Assembly: GCF_018967645.1 (NCBI RefSeq)
Contig: NZ_JAHLZF010000002.1
Coordinates: 140,701 to 204,700 of the forward strand
DNA from: Allobacillus halotolerans
Lineage (GTDB): Bacteria; Bacillota; Bacilli; Bacillales; Alkalibacillaceae
Direction of reading: 5' to 3'
Length of the DNA: 64,000 nucleotides
Below the pieces are notes generated by a model, which had not been told where the DNA came from, made no database searches, and was given only the letters and a program-made list of their open reading frames with translations. A program made the position numbers and the translations under genes. Below are positions 8,599 through 17,363 of the stretch, one piece after another. The number at the start of each line of letters is the position of its first letter. Position 1 is the stretch's first letter.

Positions 8599-10098
8599 TT
8601 GAAAACATTTAACGAATTAAACATTGAAGCAAGTGTTTTGAAGTCGCTTGCCGAAATGGGATTTGAGTCAGCTACGCCAATTCAGGAGCAAGCAATCCCA
8701 ACCGCTCTAGCCGGTAAAGACATGATCGGACAAGCGCAAACAGGTACGGGTAAAACGACTGCTTTCGGGGTGCCGATGATCCAAAATATTGACCCAAGCA
8801 ACCGTTCTATTCAAGGAATTGTCATTGCCCCAACACGTGAATTAGCAATCCAAGTTGCTGAGGAATTAAACCGGATTGGACAGCATAAAAACGTGCATAC
8901 CGTTCCAGTTTACGGAGGACAAGATATTCAACGACAGATTCGTGCGTTGAAACGACGTCCACAATTAGTCGCAGCAACACCTGGCCGCTTATTGGACCAC
9001 ATTCGTCGCAAAACCATTCGTTTGGATGGCATCCGTACAGCTGTATTGGATGAAGCAGATGAAATGTTGAATATGGGTTTCATTGAAGATATCGAAGCGA
9101 TTTTAGCAGAAATTAAACAAGAACACCAAACATTGCTTTTCTCGGCAACAATGCCGAAACGGATTCAGAATCTTGCAGAAAGATTCATGAATGAACCAGA
9201 AATGATCCGTGTAAAAGCAAAACAACTCACCGTCGATCATATCGATCAGTTTTACTTCGTTGTCAAAGAGAACGCAAAATTCGATGCGCTATGTAGATTA
9301 TTAGATACGGAGTCACCGGATTTAGCAATCATTTTCGGTCGGACGAAAAAACGTGTCGATGAATTGACAAGTGGTTTACTGAAACGTGGTTATTCTGCAG
9401 AAGGAATCCACGGTGACATTCAACAGTCTAAACGTGAAAAAGTCATTTCACGCTTTAAAGAACAAACAACAGAAATCCTTGTCGCTACCGACGTCGCAGC
9501 GCGTGGTCTTGATATTACTGGAGTTACACATGTGTATAACTTCGATTTGCCTCAAGATCCGGAAAGCTACGTACACCGTATCGGTCGTACAGGTCGGGCA
9601 GGGAAAAAAGGTCAAGCCTACTCTTTTGCAACACCTAGAGAGATTGACCACTTGCGATCCATTGAAAAATTGATCAAACGGAAAATCGAAGAAAAAGCAA
9701 TTCCTTCGTATTCCGATGTCGTCGAAGGACTTCAGGAAACGGCAGTAGAAGACCTTCTGCAAACGATTTGGACAGATGAAAGCAAAAAATATCATCGTTC
9801 CGCTGAAGAAATCTTATCTAAAGAAGATGCAGTGGACGTTGTCGCAGCAGCGATTAAATTATTAACGAAAGAGCCAAATCAAGCACCGGTTAAACTAACC
9901 GCAGTAGAGCCGATCCGTGCCAAGAAATCATACGGCGGCAATCGCGGCAACAGCTACCGAGGAAACCGTGGTGGCGGCCGAGGCAGAGGAAACCAAGGAC
10001 GTAATGACCGACGCGGCGGTAATAATAATCGCGGTGGCAGTGGCGGCGGCCAAGGTCGCGGCAGAACTTCTAAAAATCAACGAAAATTTACTCGCTAA
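8599..10098 (+). CDS. cshA: DEAD-box RNA helicase CshA
   Basis: CshA is the main DEAD-box helicase of Firmicutes, linked to the RNA degradosome, ribosome assembly and cold adaptation. The Q motif ([10 protein letters not shown]), Walker A AQTGTGKT (46-53), PTREL, TPGR, DEAD (about 152), SAT and [11 protein letters not shown] are all present in order. The C-terminal 70 residues are a Gly/Arg-rich RGG tail ([17 protein letters not shown]), typical of CshA, not CshB. The start is TTG with GGAGG seven bases upstream. An AT-rich leader of about 250 bases precedes it, which fits post-transcriptional control. Confidence 0.95.
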   Translation: MKTFNELNIEASVLKSLAEMGFESATPIQEQAIPTALAGKDMIGQAQTGTGKTTAFGVPMIQNIDPSNRSIQGIVIAPTRELAIQVAEELNRIGQHKNVHTVPVYGGQDIQRQIRALKRRPQLVAATPGRLLDHIRRKTIRLDGIRTAVLDEADEMLNMGFIEDIEAILAEIKQEHQTLLFSATMPKRIQNLAERFMNEPEMIRVKAKQLTVDHIDQFYFVVKENAKFDALCRLLDTESPDLAIIFGRTKKRVDELTSGLLKRGYSAEGIHGDIQQSKREKVISRFKEQTTEILVATDVAARGLDITGVTHVYNFDLPQDPESYVHRIGRTGRAGKKGQAYSFATPREIDHLRSIEKLIKRKIEEKAIPSYSDVVEGLQETAVEDLLQTIWTDESKKYHRSAEEILSKEDAVDVVAAAIKLLTKEPNQAPVKLTAVEPIRAKKSYGGNRGNSYRGNRGGGRGRGNQGRNDRRGGNNNRGGSGGGQGRGRTSKNQRKFTR

Positions 10099-10104
10099 AC
10101 ATCG

Positions 10105-10134
10105 AAAGTGCTGACATCTGTCGGCACTTTTTTT
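10105..10134 (+). terminator. Terminator of cshA
   Basis: AAAGTGC(T)GACA and TGTCGGCACTTT pair, followed by T residues. Confidence 0.85.
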
Positions 10135-10167
10135 ATTGTTGGGTAAATGACCATTCTGAATTAAAAA

Positions 10168-10195
10168 TGAAACTTATGATTAATAATGACAGTCT
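10168..10195 (+). promoter_or_regulatory. Possible ECF autoregulatory promoter
   Basis: TGAAAC, the usual -35 element of sigma-W/X/V-type ECF promoters, is followed after 16 bases by CAGTCT, a weak match to the CGTC/CGTA -10 element. It lies about 25 bases upstream of the sigma gene, as expected for autoregulation. Judged by eye only. Confidence 0.4.
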
Positions 10196-10218
10196 TATAA
10201 GCGAGAGGGGGACAGAAC

Positions 10219-10770
10219 GTGGATGAGATTCAAGAGAAAAAGTTGATTCGCCAAGCATTGGAAGGAAATGACCTAGCATTCCGCGACCTAATTGAAGCTT
10301 ATTACAAAACCATTGAACGGTTCGCTAGGCAAATCGGCGTTCAAGAAGACGATTTGGCGGATGTTACCCAAGAAGTTTTCATTAAAGTCTATCGATTTTT
10401 AAGTAAATACTCACGTGGGAAATTCTCAACATGGCTTTATAGCATCACACTGAATGTCTCGAAAGACCTCTTTAAAAAACAAAAGCGCGAGTCGGAAAAA
10501 CGCAAAAAATTCTCGGAACTGCCATCGATCGAATCGTATGTGGAAAACCATTTTCTTTCTGAGAATGAGCAACTATTACACAACACCATTCAACAAATGG
10601 AAGATAAATACCGAATACCTATTGTTTTGTTCTACTTTCACGATCAATCGATTAACGAAATAGCAGCCATCACGAAAACAAAGGAAGCAACGATCAAAAC
10701 CCACTTAAAGAGAGGTAAAGAAAGACTCAAGGAAGCATTGAAGGAAGGAGGTTACATTGATGAAGGATAA
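10219..10770 (+). CDS. ECF RNA polymerase sigma factor
   Basis: A 183-residue extracytoplasmic-function sigma factor. Region 2 spans residues about 20-95 (DVTQEVFIKVYRFLSKY and FSTWLYSITLNVSKDLFKK). Region 4 is residues 125-175, with the helix-turn-helix INEIAAITKTKEATIKTHL. It starts at GTG after a GAGAGGGGG site. The last bases overlap the next gene, a membrane protein, in the classic ECF/anti-sigma arrangement. The stimulus is unknown. Cell-envelope stress is the usual one in this group. Confidence 0.92.
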   Translation: MDEIQEKKLIRQALEGNDLAFRDLIEAYYKTIERFARQIGVQEDDLADVTQEVFIKVYRFLSKYSRGKFSTWLYSITLNVSKDLFKKQKRESEKRKKFSELPSIESYVENHFLSENEQLLHNTIQQMEDKYRIPIVLFYFHDQSINEIAAITKTKEATIKTHLKRGKERLKEALKEGGYIDEG

Positions 10771-11689
10771 ATCTCTTGAGCATCATATGGAACGGTTGAA
10801 CGATAAATACAAACAAGCAGCAAGCAAGTCCTCAACAAAAGAGATCTTTCAAGCGGTTATGCAAGAGAACGACCGACGAAAGAAACGAACACTTCTCCCT
10901 GTCATCGCTGCCTCAATCGTCGCTCTACTCGCCGGAGGAATTTTCTTTAGCTCCTTGTTTTTCTCAGATGAAGCAGGTCCTAACGAGCTACAAGAAGTAA
11001 GTACGCCAGGTGATCTGGATGAAGACAAGGAAACGCCAAACGAAGACAATAACCAATCGCTTGAACCGAGTGAAGAAGATAATGGTCAATCAGAGGACGA
11101 ATCACCTAAGGAATCCGATGAAACGGACACGACTGCAGACGAACAAAACACCGAAGATGATGCTGAAGAAACATCCGAAATTCAGCCGTATCAAAATCGA
11201 GAAGATACGATTACTGAAACGGTTTATCCAGAAGGCATGAAAGAGCAAATTACCATGCGATTGACGATCAATGAAAAGTTAGGCTATTCTTCTTACGTGC
11301 ACCAGCCGATGATCCATCAAAGTGAACAAGAAAACGGCAAACCGGTTGATTACTTCTATCCTGATTTCGGAGAATCGGATGAAATTCAGTATGAGGATGC
11401 GTTTATCCGTGTCGAGAAATTTGAAGGTTTGACGATTGACCAGGTAGTTGAAGAGCGGGAACAAAGCATTTTCAATCAAGGATTTGAAGAAAAGGATATA
11501 CACGAACAAATCGGCATGTCATCATTTCATGCGATGTATATAAACGGAGATTTGACGAGGTATGTAACAATTGTTGAAGATGGCAATGATGTGTATGCCA
11601 TTGACTCGCAGTTGTTTGGCGCTATGGGAGACGGTTCATTCCCATGGATCATCGATCAATTTATTCAGAAAATGCAATTCAGTGAATAA
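10760..11689 (+). CDS. Membrane-anchored anti-sigma factor with acidic extracellular stalk
   Basis: The 309-residue partner of the ECF factor, starting at the ATG eight bases after GGAGG and overlapping the sigma stop codon by 11 bp. Residues 1-42 are cytoplasmic and polar. One membrane segment follows (LLPVIAASIVALLAGGIFF). Residues about 72-145 are an extremely Asp/Glu/Gln/Asn-rich low-complexity stalk. The folded C-terminal domain (about 150-309) resembles no family I can name. The acidic stalk fits a salt-adapted cell surface. Anti-sigma function is inferred from topology and gene order, since no ZAS Cys/His motif is visible. Confidence 0.75.
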   Translation: MKDKSLEHHMERLNDKYKQAASKSSTKEIFQAVMQENDRRKKRTLLPVIAASIVALLAGGIFFSSLFFSDEAGPNELQEVSTPGDLDEDKETPNEDNNQSLEPSEEDNGQSEDESPKESDETDTTADEQNTEDDAEETSEIQPYQNREDTITETVYPEGMKEQITMRLTINEKLGYSSYVHQPMIHQSEQENGKPVDYFYPDFGESDEIQYEDAFIRVEKFEGLTIDQVVEEREQSIFNQGFEEKDIHEQIGMSSFHAMYINGDLTRYVTIVEDGNDVYAIDSQLFGAMGDGSFPWIIDQFIQKMQFSE

Positions 11690-11694
11690 TAAAG

Positions 11695-11727
11695 TCCCCA
11701 GCTTAAGAAGAAAGCTGGGGAATTTTT
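11695..11727 (+). terminator. Terminator of the sigma/anti-sigma operon
   Basis: TCCCCAGCTT and AAGCTGGGGA form a perfect 10-bp stem followed by five T residues. Confidence 0.9.
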
Positions 11728-11739
11728 ATCGATACTAAT

Positions 11740-11895
11740 TTATTTTTTCGTCATTTTCTTATCTAAGTTATCAAATACTTGATTCGCCACATCTTTTTTC
11801 TCTTTACTTTTCACCGCGTCCGCTTCCAACTCCTGTCGCTCTTCTGATGAAAGTGAGAAGAACTTTTTGTCATTCCTCTGTTGTTCCTTTGGCAT
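11740..11895 (-). CDS. Small charged hypothetical protein (51 residues)
   Basis: A 51-codon gene with AGAGGAAG eight bases before its ATG. The product is hydrophilic and helical, starting MPKEQQRNDKKFFSLSSEER and rich in Lys, Glu and Asp with no hydrophobic segment. It sits immediately downstream of the Ntn-hydrolase-like gene, with about 40 bp between, and may be cotranscribed. Similar short Lys/Glu-rich proteins are common in bacilli. I cannot assign a function. Confidence 0.65.
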   Translation of the reverse strand: MPKEQQRNDKKFFSLSSEERQELEADAVKSKEKKDVANQVFDNLDKKMTKK

Positions 11896-11937
11896 TTGTT
11901 TTCTTCCTCTCTGAAGAATTTACTTAACCTTACACAC

Positions 11938-13185
11938 CTACTCATTCAGTTCCTTATCAAAGTAACTTTTTCTTTTCACCCAAACAAACCCGTCACCTTT
12001 CGATATGACTGCTACGTCGATCGGCGGGCCAACTGATTCCGTAGCACGCGTTAATTTTCGCTTGAATGACGTTAAATTCATCAACGTTTCTGCCATATTG
12101 GCGAGTTCATCCTTTGGCAAAGATCGAACGATTCCCAACAGTGGTTGTAAGTAGTTTCTTCTTTGGTAATCGTCTAACGTATCTTTGATGGAGTGATATA
12201 GTTCATTACCCATTTCTTTCAAGTTACTAACCTGTTTTTTGTCCAAATCAATCCCTAAATGATGTTGAATCTTTTCTGGATACTCAGATAATACACGGTC
12301 AATGATCCCAAACATCGTTTCTTCCATGTGTGGCTCAATGCCAACCATAAAAGAATCGACCATTTCGCGTTGCGCAAAAGCCTCAATGACTGCTGTCCCA
12401 TCATGTTTGTTTTGACGATAATCAATTTTCCGCTCTTTCAATAACTTGTATTTCAACTTGCCTAAAACAAATCCTTCCAATCGATAATTCAATAAATGAG
12501 GAAAGATTTCTTCTTCCCCATAACCAGCGATAACGAAGCCTGTGCTTCCACGACTGAAGAAATCATTCTTCACGCTTTCAAATGCAAGGCGACATAGTTT
12601 TTTGGAAAATGTTTTGGACGTTTCAAAGTCGATGTATTCTTCTTTAATTTCTTGAATAGTATCAAAAAAAGCAGATTCAAATGCTTTATAGTCCATATCC
12701 AATATTGCTTCTTCCGTTAAAAAGTCCTTTGTCTGCTGATCGACTTCTTCTTCAAGTAGCTTTCTCGCCTTCTGTTCACCACTCGCTTCATCGCCCTCTT
12801 CTTCCATTTCCGTCTCGACGCGTCGAATCATTTGCTTGAGTAAATCCGAAAAGGTTCGATAAACAATAATATCTTCAAGTTCTTCGTTTTTAAACCGCAT
12901 ATCTTGACGTAAAAAGTCCATGAAATCATCGAAATAATCTTGTACATTATTGAATCGTTTATTACCTAAATAGTCCCGATACGATTTAATAATGACTTCC
13001 CATGGAATCTCCATAAAAGAAGCAGAGCCATAAACCATAAACCCAATCGGATGCTCCTTTGATAATGGAAATAGCTTGTTTGCAGAATTATAAACCTTTG
13101 GCACACCGTCAAAGCCACTTGTAATAGCACTGTCGGCAGCCATAGACATTCCATGTTTATTCATAATTGATACTTCGGCTGTCAT
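11938..13185 (-). CDS. Predicted proteasome-fold Ntn-hydrolase, large form
   Basis: Starting at the ATG at 13185 (GGGTGGGA upstream), the protein begins Met-Thr-Ala-Glu-Val-Ser. Met removal would expose Thr1. Counting from it, GMSMAADSAIT places Asp at 17, a Lys follows at 36 (NKLFPLS) and YGSAS at 51-55. This is the order of Thr1, Asp17, Lys33 and the Gly47 turn in proteasome beta subunits and HslV. A later segment, GFVIAGYGEEEIFPHLLNY, resembles the family's AGYD..P.LY strand. An acidic helical insertion of about 140 residues separates the two halves, and a 130-residue C-terminal region follows. Total 415 residues, against about 180-250 for HslV or Anbu. It lies 91 bp downstream of the RocB-type gene. 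The fold is inferred from motif spacing. The activity is unknown. Confidence 0.6.
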   Translation of the reverse strand: MTAEVSIMNKHGMSMAADSAITSGFDGVPKVYNSANKLFPLSKEHPIGFMVYGSASFMEIPWEVIIKSYRDYLGNKRFNNVQDYFDDFMDFLRQDMRFKNEELEDIIVYRTFSDLLKQMIRRVETEMEEEGDEASGEQKARKLLEEEVDQQTKDFLTEEAILDMDYKAFESAFFDTIQEIKEEYIDFETSKTFSKKLCRLAFESVKNDFFSRGSTGFVIAGYGEEEIFPHLLNYRLEGFVLGKLKYKLLKERKIDYRQNKHDGTAVIEAFAQREMVDSFMVGIEPHMEETMFGIIDRVLSEYPEKIQHHLGIDLDKKQVSNLKEMGNELYHSIKDTLDDYQRRNYLQPLLGIVRSLPKDELANMAETLMNLTSFKRKLTRATESVGPPIDVAVISKGDGFVWVKRKSYFDKELNE

Positions 13186-13276
13186 GATTGTCCCACCCTT
13201 ATTACGTACTACTATTATGCATATCACTTGTGGTGACAATTCAAACCGAACTGACGTTAATTGTTGTCGAAGTACC

Positions 13277-14938
13277 TCACTCGTTTGGTTGGTTCAATAT
13301 ATTCAAAATCACTTCATTCGTTAAATTCGGAACGATTTCCATAGAATATTTTATTTCGAGTCGTTCCAATTTCGCGTGTGCATCCATCCCGTAAGGCCCA
13401 ATATTGATGACCGGTACATTTAAATCACGAATGTCTTGATAGTCGACAAAATGCTTCTCACCCCAGCTTGGGTTATTGTTCTGTACAGCTTCGATTCCTT
13501 CCAAGTCATCACTCATTGCCAAAAAACTCATATCTGAAATATACGGAAAGAAGTTTTTTGTGACAATTGGATGTTTATAATGCGGCTGAATTTTTTCAAC
13601 TGCTTCATCTAAAGCAGACAAAAGGACTCGCTCATCTTCCGTTTTCCCACTCATTTCGATTCGAGGCGAATAGAGAGATGAATAAAATAAAATCATGGCA
13701 GGCGATTTATCATCCATCCACTTCCATGCTTCTTCAACAACACGCGCGGCGAACATGCGGGTATCCAAGTCTGGGTCGACTGCCAGTTCCTCCTTGAATT
13801 CATGCATATGATTGATAAACGGAGCTCCATGTAACGCAATGAGCTGATGCTCCATTTCCTCATACGTCATCACACGCGTTTTCCAAGGTAACTCCCGATA
13901 AGGATGGCCACTGATCTCGCAAAAAAGTCGGTACCTTTGTTCATATAATTCGAGTGCATTTCCAAAAGCAATCGTTGCATGCTCTTTTAATTTCTCCAAG
14001 ACGTCTTTCGGTGACCACGAATGAATAAAAAAGTTGTAATACACATAAGCAGACAGAGCCGTCTGAACCGTATAACTTGGCTTTAAATCGGTCTGTTTGA
14101 GGGATACCGGCGGAATCGTCGTCTCACCAAGCGCTTCATTACTGAGCTCTGGATTATATTCAATTTGCCGCGTTAATTCAGCTGCTAAGAAATTCGGATC
14201 CAACCCATCAAAAGCAGCACCGACATGGCTTTCATGACCCGTAATAAAAAATGACGGTAGGAGTTTTCCGACAGTTCCTTTATATACATAACGATTTTCG
14301 TCACCTTCATATAACGAAGAGACAAAGTCAGCATTTATGGCAGCGACATATTCAAATTGTTGTTCCTTCTTCCAACGCTTTAACGTTTTCAAACTTGATA
14401 GAATCCCGTTCGAACCGTCTTCCTCATCACATTCCGATACAAAAACTAAATTCCCCTCCAATTGGTCTGGGTGCATCGAATAATAACGCATTAGATAAAG
14501 GTGACTGGCTAATCCACTCTTCATATCAAGCGCTCCCCGGCCAAACAACCATTCACCGGACGTAAGATGTTCTTGGGCTGGAGACGGTAAATCTTGCTCC
14601 CCGAATGCCTCCATCAATTCGTTTGGAAGAAACGCAAGTTCTTTCAGTTGGTTGAAATCGTCTACACCGACAGTATCCATATGACCAAACAAGATAACTG
14701 TCCGATCACTCTTCTTTTTCGTTCCTTTAACAAAACAAAGCACATTATATCTTTCTCTATGGTCATTGATCGTTTGTTCCAGCATGACTTGGTCAGGATT
14801 TTTTTCGAAATAATCAAAGGATGAAATCAGCTCATAAAGGGAGCGAGCGATCACTTTTTCACCAGCTGTATTAACGATGCTTTCCATACTTACCAAACGC
14901 TTTGTCAATGACAAAACTTCCTCTCGCGTATCAAACAC
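13277..14938 (-). CDS. rocB: M20-family peptidase, RocB type
   Basis: RocB-like M20 metallopeptidases are cytoplasmic zinc hydrolases tied to arginine use in B. subtilis, with unproven substrate. Zinc-site motifs are GHMDTVG (His about 86), GALDMKSG (Asp) and SECDEEDGS (Glu pair). A C-terminal SDMSFLAM...GPYGMDAHAKLERL segment is typical of RocB. I start at the GTG six bases after GGGGGA, giving 553 residues. No rocA, rocC or other arginine genes are adjacent. The downstream neighbour is the proteasome-fold protein, so this may be a proteolysis pair. Confidence 0.85.
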   Translation of the reverse strand: MFDTREEVLSLTKRLVSMESIVNTAGEKVIARSLYELISSFDYFEKNPDQVMLEQTINDHRERYNVLCFVKGTKKKSDRTVILFGHMDTVGVDDFNQLKELAFLPNELMEAFGEQDLPSPAQEHLTSGEWLFGRGALDMKSGLASHLYLMRYYSMHPDQLEGNLVFVSECDEEDGSNGILSSLKTLKRWKKEQQFEYVAAINADFVSSLYEGDENRYVYKGTVGKLLPSFFITGHESHVGAAFDGLDPNFLAAELTRQIEYNPELSNEALGETTIPPVSLKQTDLKPSYTVQTALSAYVYYNFFIHSWSPKDVLEKLKEHATIAFGNALELYEQRYRLFCEISGHPYRELPWKTRVMTYEEMEHQLIALHGAPFINHMHEFKEELAVDPDLDTRMFAARVVEEAWKWMDDKSPAMILFYSSLYSPRIEMSGKTEDERVLLSALDEAVEKIQPHYKHPIVTKNFFPYISDMSFLAMSDDLEGIEAVQNNNPSWGEKHFVDYQDIRDLNVPVINIGPYGMDAHAKLERLEIKYSMEIVPNLTNEVILNILNQPNE

Positions 14939-15069
14939 ATGAATCCCCCACAATCATTGATTTTCTTTAGTATATGAAAGATTGTTCTGAAAAGAAAGAA
15001 CCGTTTATTTCTTTTTTCATTTGTATTTTGTATACTAACGATTAACTCGTTTAACTTGGAGGGATCGAC

Positions 15070-15552
15070 ATGGCTACCATTCGTTTAATGGAAGAGAAAG
15101 ATATACCAAGCGTCCAGCATGTTGCACATATGAGCTGGCATGATACATATGAAGGGATTATTCCAAAGAAGGTTCGGAATGTTTTTTTAGAAAAGGCCTA
15201 CAGTAGACCGATGCTAGAGAAGAAGTTAGAGAACGGTATAATCTTCGTGGCCATTCATGAGGATATTGTCAACGGCTACGCTCACTTTACGCCTGTAGAT
15301 GAAAACGGAGATTCATTACTGGCAGCAATCTACCTTCTCCCTACTGTTCAAAATAAAGGATTAGGAAGTATGCTATTGGAAGAGGGAATCAAACAACTCG
15401 AAGGTCTCCAAACAATTACACTTGAAGTCGAAGAAGAAAATGAGGCTGCAAAACATTTTTATAAAAGAAAAGAATTTATTGAAGTAGAAAGGTATGTTGA
15501 ACAATTTTTTGACTATGACTTGCACACGATTCGGATGAAAAAATATTTATAA
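15070..15552 (+). CDS. GNAT-family N-acetyltransferase
   Basis: A 160-residue acetyl-CoA-dependent transferase. Motif A for acetyl-CoA is VQNKGLGSMLLEEG (residues about 97-110), followed by TITLEVEEENEAAKHFYKRK, the typical motif B, with Tyr in the acid/base position. It resembles the PaiA-like branch by its N-terminus (WHDTYEGIIP). TTGGAGGG precedes the ATG. It is divergent from rocB and stands alone, and its substrate cannot be inferred. Confidence 0.88.
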   Translation: MATIRLMEEKDIPSVQHVAHMSWHDTYEGIIPKKVRNVFLEKAYSRPMLEKKLENGIIFVAIHEDIVNGYAHFTPVDENGDSLLAAIYLLPTVQNKGLGSMLLEEGIKQLEGLQTITLEVEEENEAAKHFYKRKEFIEVERYVEQFFDYDLHTIRMKKYL

Positions 15553-15585
15553 ACATACTCGTTCGTCAGCAATGCAGTGCATACA

Positions 15586-15650
15586 AACAATCCCGGTAAT
15601 ATACTCTAATTTCGGCGAAGTGAAATTTTGTATATTACCAGGGTTATTGT
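15586..15650. repeat. Long imperfect palindrome downstream of the GNAT gene
   Basis: Arms of about 27 bases share ACAAT, CCC, GGTAATATAC and AATTTC in inverted order around a GGCGAAGT loop. There is no T run after it. A second hairpin (CATTTTTGCT and AGCAAAAATG, 15704-15725) follows. They may act as the 3' end structure of the GNAT transcript or be a remnant of a small mobile palindromic unit. Confidence 0.6.
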
Positions 15651-15762
15651 CGTACCTCAAACGTTCAGATAAATTTAAATCGAGGTTCGTTTTTTATGTG
15701 GATCATTTTTGCTGAAGCAAAAATGTACCTTTGATTTTTTCCACCCATCTTCGCTCGGCAAG

Positions 15763-15838
15763 CCGCTGAAAAATGTTGGGAAGCCGTCGAAAAACTGGTG
15801 TAGCCGCTCGATGAAGCGTTCTAACCGCTCAATAAACG
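15763..15838. repeat. Left part of the 21-bp CCGCTCGA array, cut by an IS
   Basis: Units start at 15763, 15784, 15804 and 15825 with consensus CCGCTCGATAAACG. The last unit stops after 14 bases, where the insertion element begins. The array resumes in register at 17367. Confidence 0.85.
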
Positions 15839-15920
15839 TGCTACTGTACCATTAAAGTAGACACCAAAAAACCGCACAGATAGTAAAAGTGTTATCATAA
15901 CTATTTGGAGGTTGAGGATT

Positions 15921-16208
15921 ATGAAACAAATGAAATATCCGTATGAGCTAAAAAAACAGGTAGTCGAATTATTCTTTGAAGGAGAATCCGTTCCTGAATT
16001 GACGAAGAGGTTTTCAATAAAGAGCCGCCGAAGAATATATGACTGGGTAGCTATTGTTAGAGAACATGGTTATACGGCATTGGAATACGGCGTACCAAAA
16101 ACAACGAATGAAAAGGATCGAGAGACAAGCGATCTGAAAAAAGAAAATGCTCGTCTGAAACTGGAGAATGAATACTTAAAAAAGGTATTAGATCTAAGAA
16201 GGGGGTGA
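15921..16208 (+). CDS. IS3-family OrfA (DNA-binding transposase subunit)
   Basis: 95 residues with a helix-turn-helix (KKQVVELFFEGESVPELTKR, then RRIYDWVAIVREHG) and a C-terminal leucine-zipper-like helix (ENARLKLENEYLKKVL). The ATG ten bases after TTGGAGG is preferred over a TTG nine bases earlier. The heptamer A-AAA-AAG at 16178-16184, in the correct phase, would let ribosomes slip into the orfB frame and make the OrfAB transposase. Confidence 0.9.
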   Translation: MKQMKYPYELKKQVVELFFEGESVPELTKRFSIKSRRRIYDWVAIVREHGYTALEYGVPKTTNEKDRETSDLKKENARLKLENEYLKKVLDLRRG

Positions 16209-17080
16209 ATAACAAACAGGTACGTTATGCCTTTATCCTTGCTTATTCTAAAGAATATCCAATATCTACACTGGCTGAAATCACAAAAGTATCGAGATCT
16301 GGCTATTATAAATGGTTAAAGCGTGACGGAGAAAGTAGTTTGGATAAAAAAGATGAAGAAATGATCCCTTTTATTCTGAAAATATTCAATGATCACAAAG
16401 GAACTTATGGAAGAAAGCGAATCAAGCTTGCGCTTGAAAATGAATATCAGATAAAGGTCAATGAGAAGCGAGTTTCCAGACTGATAAGAAAGTATGGATT
16501 ACAGTGTAAGATACGCAGAAAACGTTTCAAGCGGTTCCCACAGCCTCATGGAAAGATACCTAATATTCTGGAACGAAACTTTAGGGCCAATAAACCAGGG
16601 ATTAAATTTGCCGTTGATATTACTTACATGGACGTAAAAAAAGGCAATCAAAAATGGATGTACTTATGTTCCATAAAAGATTTGTTTAATGGGGAGATTG
16701 TAGCCTATTCCATAGGAACAAGCCAAGAAATCGCGTTAGTACACCGGGCATTGAACGAATTACAAAAAAAAGGATTTGCGAAAGGAGCCATCTTGCATAG
16801 TGATCAAGGCTTCCAATTCACAAATCCCGCCTACATGAAGCGTTTAAAGGATATGGGTATTACCCAATCTATGTCCCGCAGAGGCAACTGCTGGGACAAC
16901 GCTTGCATCGAGAACTTTTTCGGTCATCTTAAAAGTGAAATGTACCATTTCACAAATCCAAAAACCGTAATCGAAGTCCACAATGCCGTAGATACTTACA
17001 TGAACTATTATAACAACAAACGGATCCAAATTAAATTAAAAATGAGTCCAGTGCAGTATCGCTTAAGAGCAGCAGTTTAA
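16205..17080 (+). CDS. IS3-family OrfB (DDE integrase domain)
   Basis: About 291 residues, in the -1 frame relative to orfA and overlapping its stop codon. The HTH_21-like N-terminus (KVSRSGYYKWLKR) is followed by the rve core. The catalytic DDE residues are in FAVDITYMD, ILHSDQGFQF and NACIENFFGHLKSE. The frame is intact from the slippery site to the stop, so the element may still be active. It probably works mainly as the C-terminal part of an OrfAB fusion. Confidence 0.92.
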   Translation: MNNKQVRYAFILAYSKEYPISTLAEITKVSRSGYYKWLKRDGESSLDKKDEEMIPFILKIFNDHKGTYGRKRIKLALENEYQIKVNEKRVSRLIRKYGLQCKIRRKRFKRFPQPHGKIPNILERNFRANKPGIKFAVDITYMDVKKGNQKWMYLCSIKDLFNGEIVAYSIGTSQEIALVHRALNELQKKGFAKGAILHSDQGFQFTNPAYMKRLKDMGITQSMSRRGNCWDNACIENFFGHLKSEMYHFTNPKTVIEVHNAVDTYMNYYNNKRIQIKLKMSPVQYRLRAAV

Positions 17081-17363
17081 CTAGAGAACATTATAAGAAA
17101 ATCTCATCGGAGCCACAGCGAAGCTGTTTGGCCTTGACCGTCGTGCCACATCTTAGTGATCGCTGGAGGGGGACGGGGCCCCACCAGCGGAACTTAGAAG
17201 TGATTGCCCATGGTACGCTAGATTTGCGGATGTAGCCTTTGAAGGCTTTATTTTTCCCATCCGCTAACTGAAAATGACCATGGTCACAAACAAGGTCAAG
17301 GCTGGCGGATAAGGAAAGAGAGTTGTGCGGTTTAGTACTGTCTACTTGACAGGTACATGTACA
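17081..17363 (+). other. Non-coding tail of the IS
   Basis: Between the orfB stop and the right inverted repeat lies GC-richer DNA with several short inverted segments (CCATCCGC against GCGGAT, CGCTGG against CCAGCG). IS3-family elements usually end soon after orfB, so this tail is longer than expected. A minus-strand open frame across it continues into the host array and has no ribosome site. Confidence 0.5.

Larger units (their letters stand above)
15839..17363 (+). mobile_element. IS3-family insertion sequence (IS150-like), 1525 bp
   Basis: The element starts TG and ends CA. Near its ends it carries imperfect inverted repeats of about 35 bases: TGTACC, AAGTAGACA and AAACCGCACA on the left, and the same blocks inverted on the right. 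ACG is duplicated at both edges (15836-15838 and 17364-17366). Removing the element and one ACG restores an exact 21-bp unit of the host array. It encodes orfA and orfB in the -1 arrangement. About 260 bp of non-coding DNA lies between the orfB stop and the right end. Confidence 0.9.
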
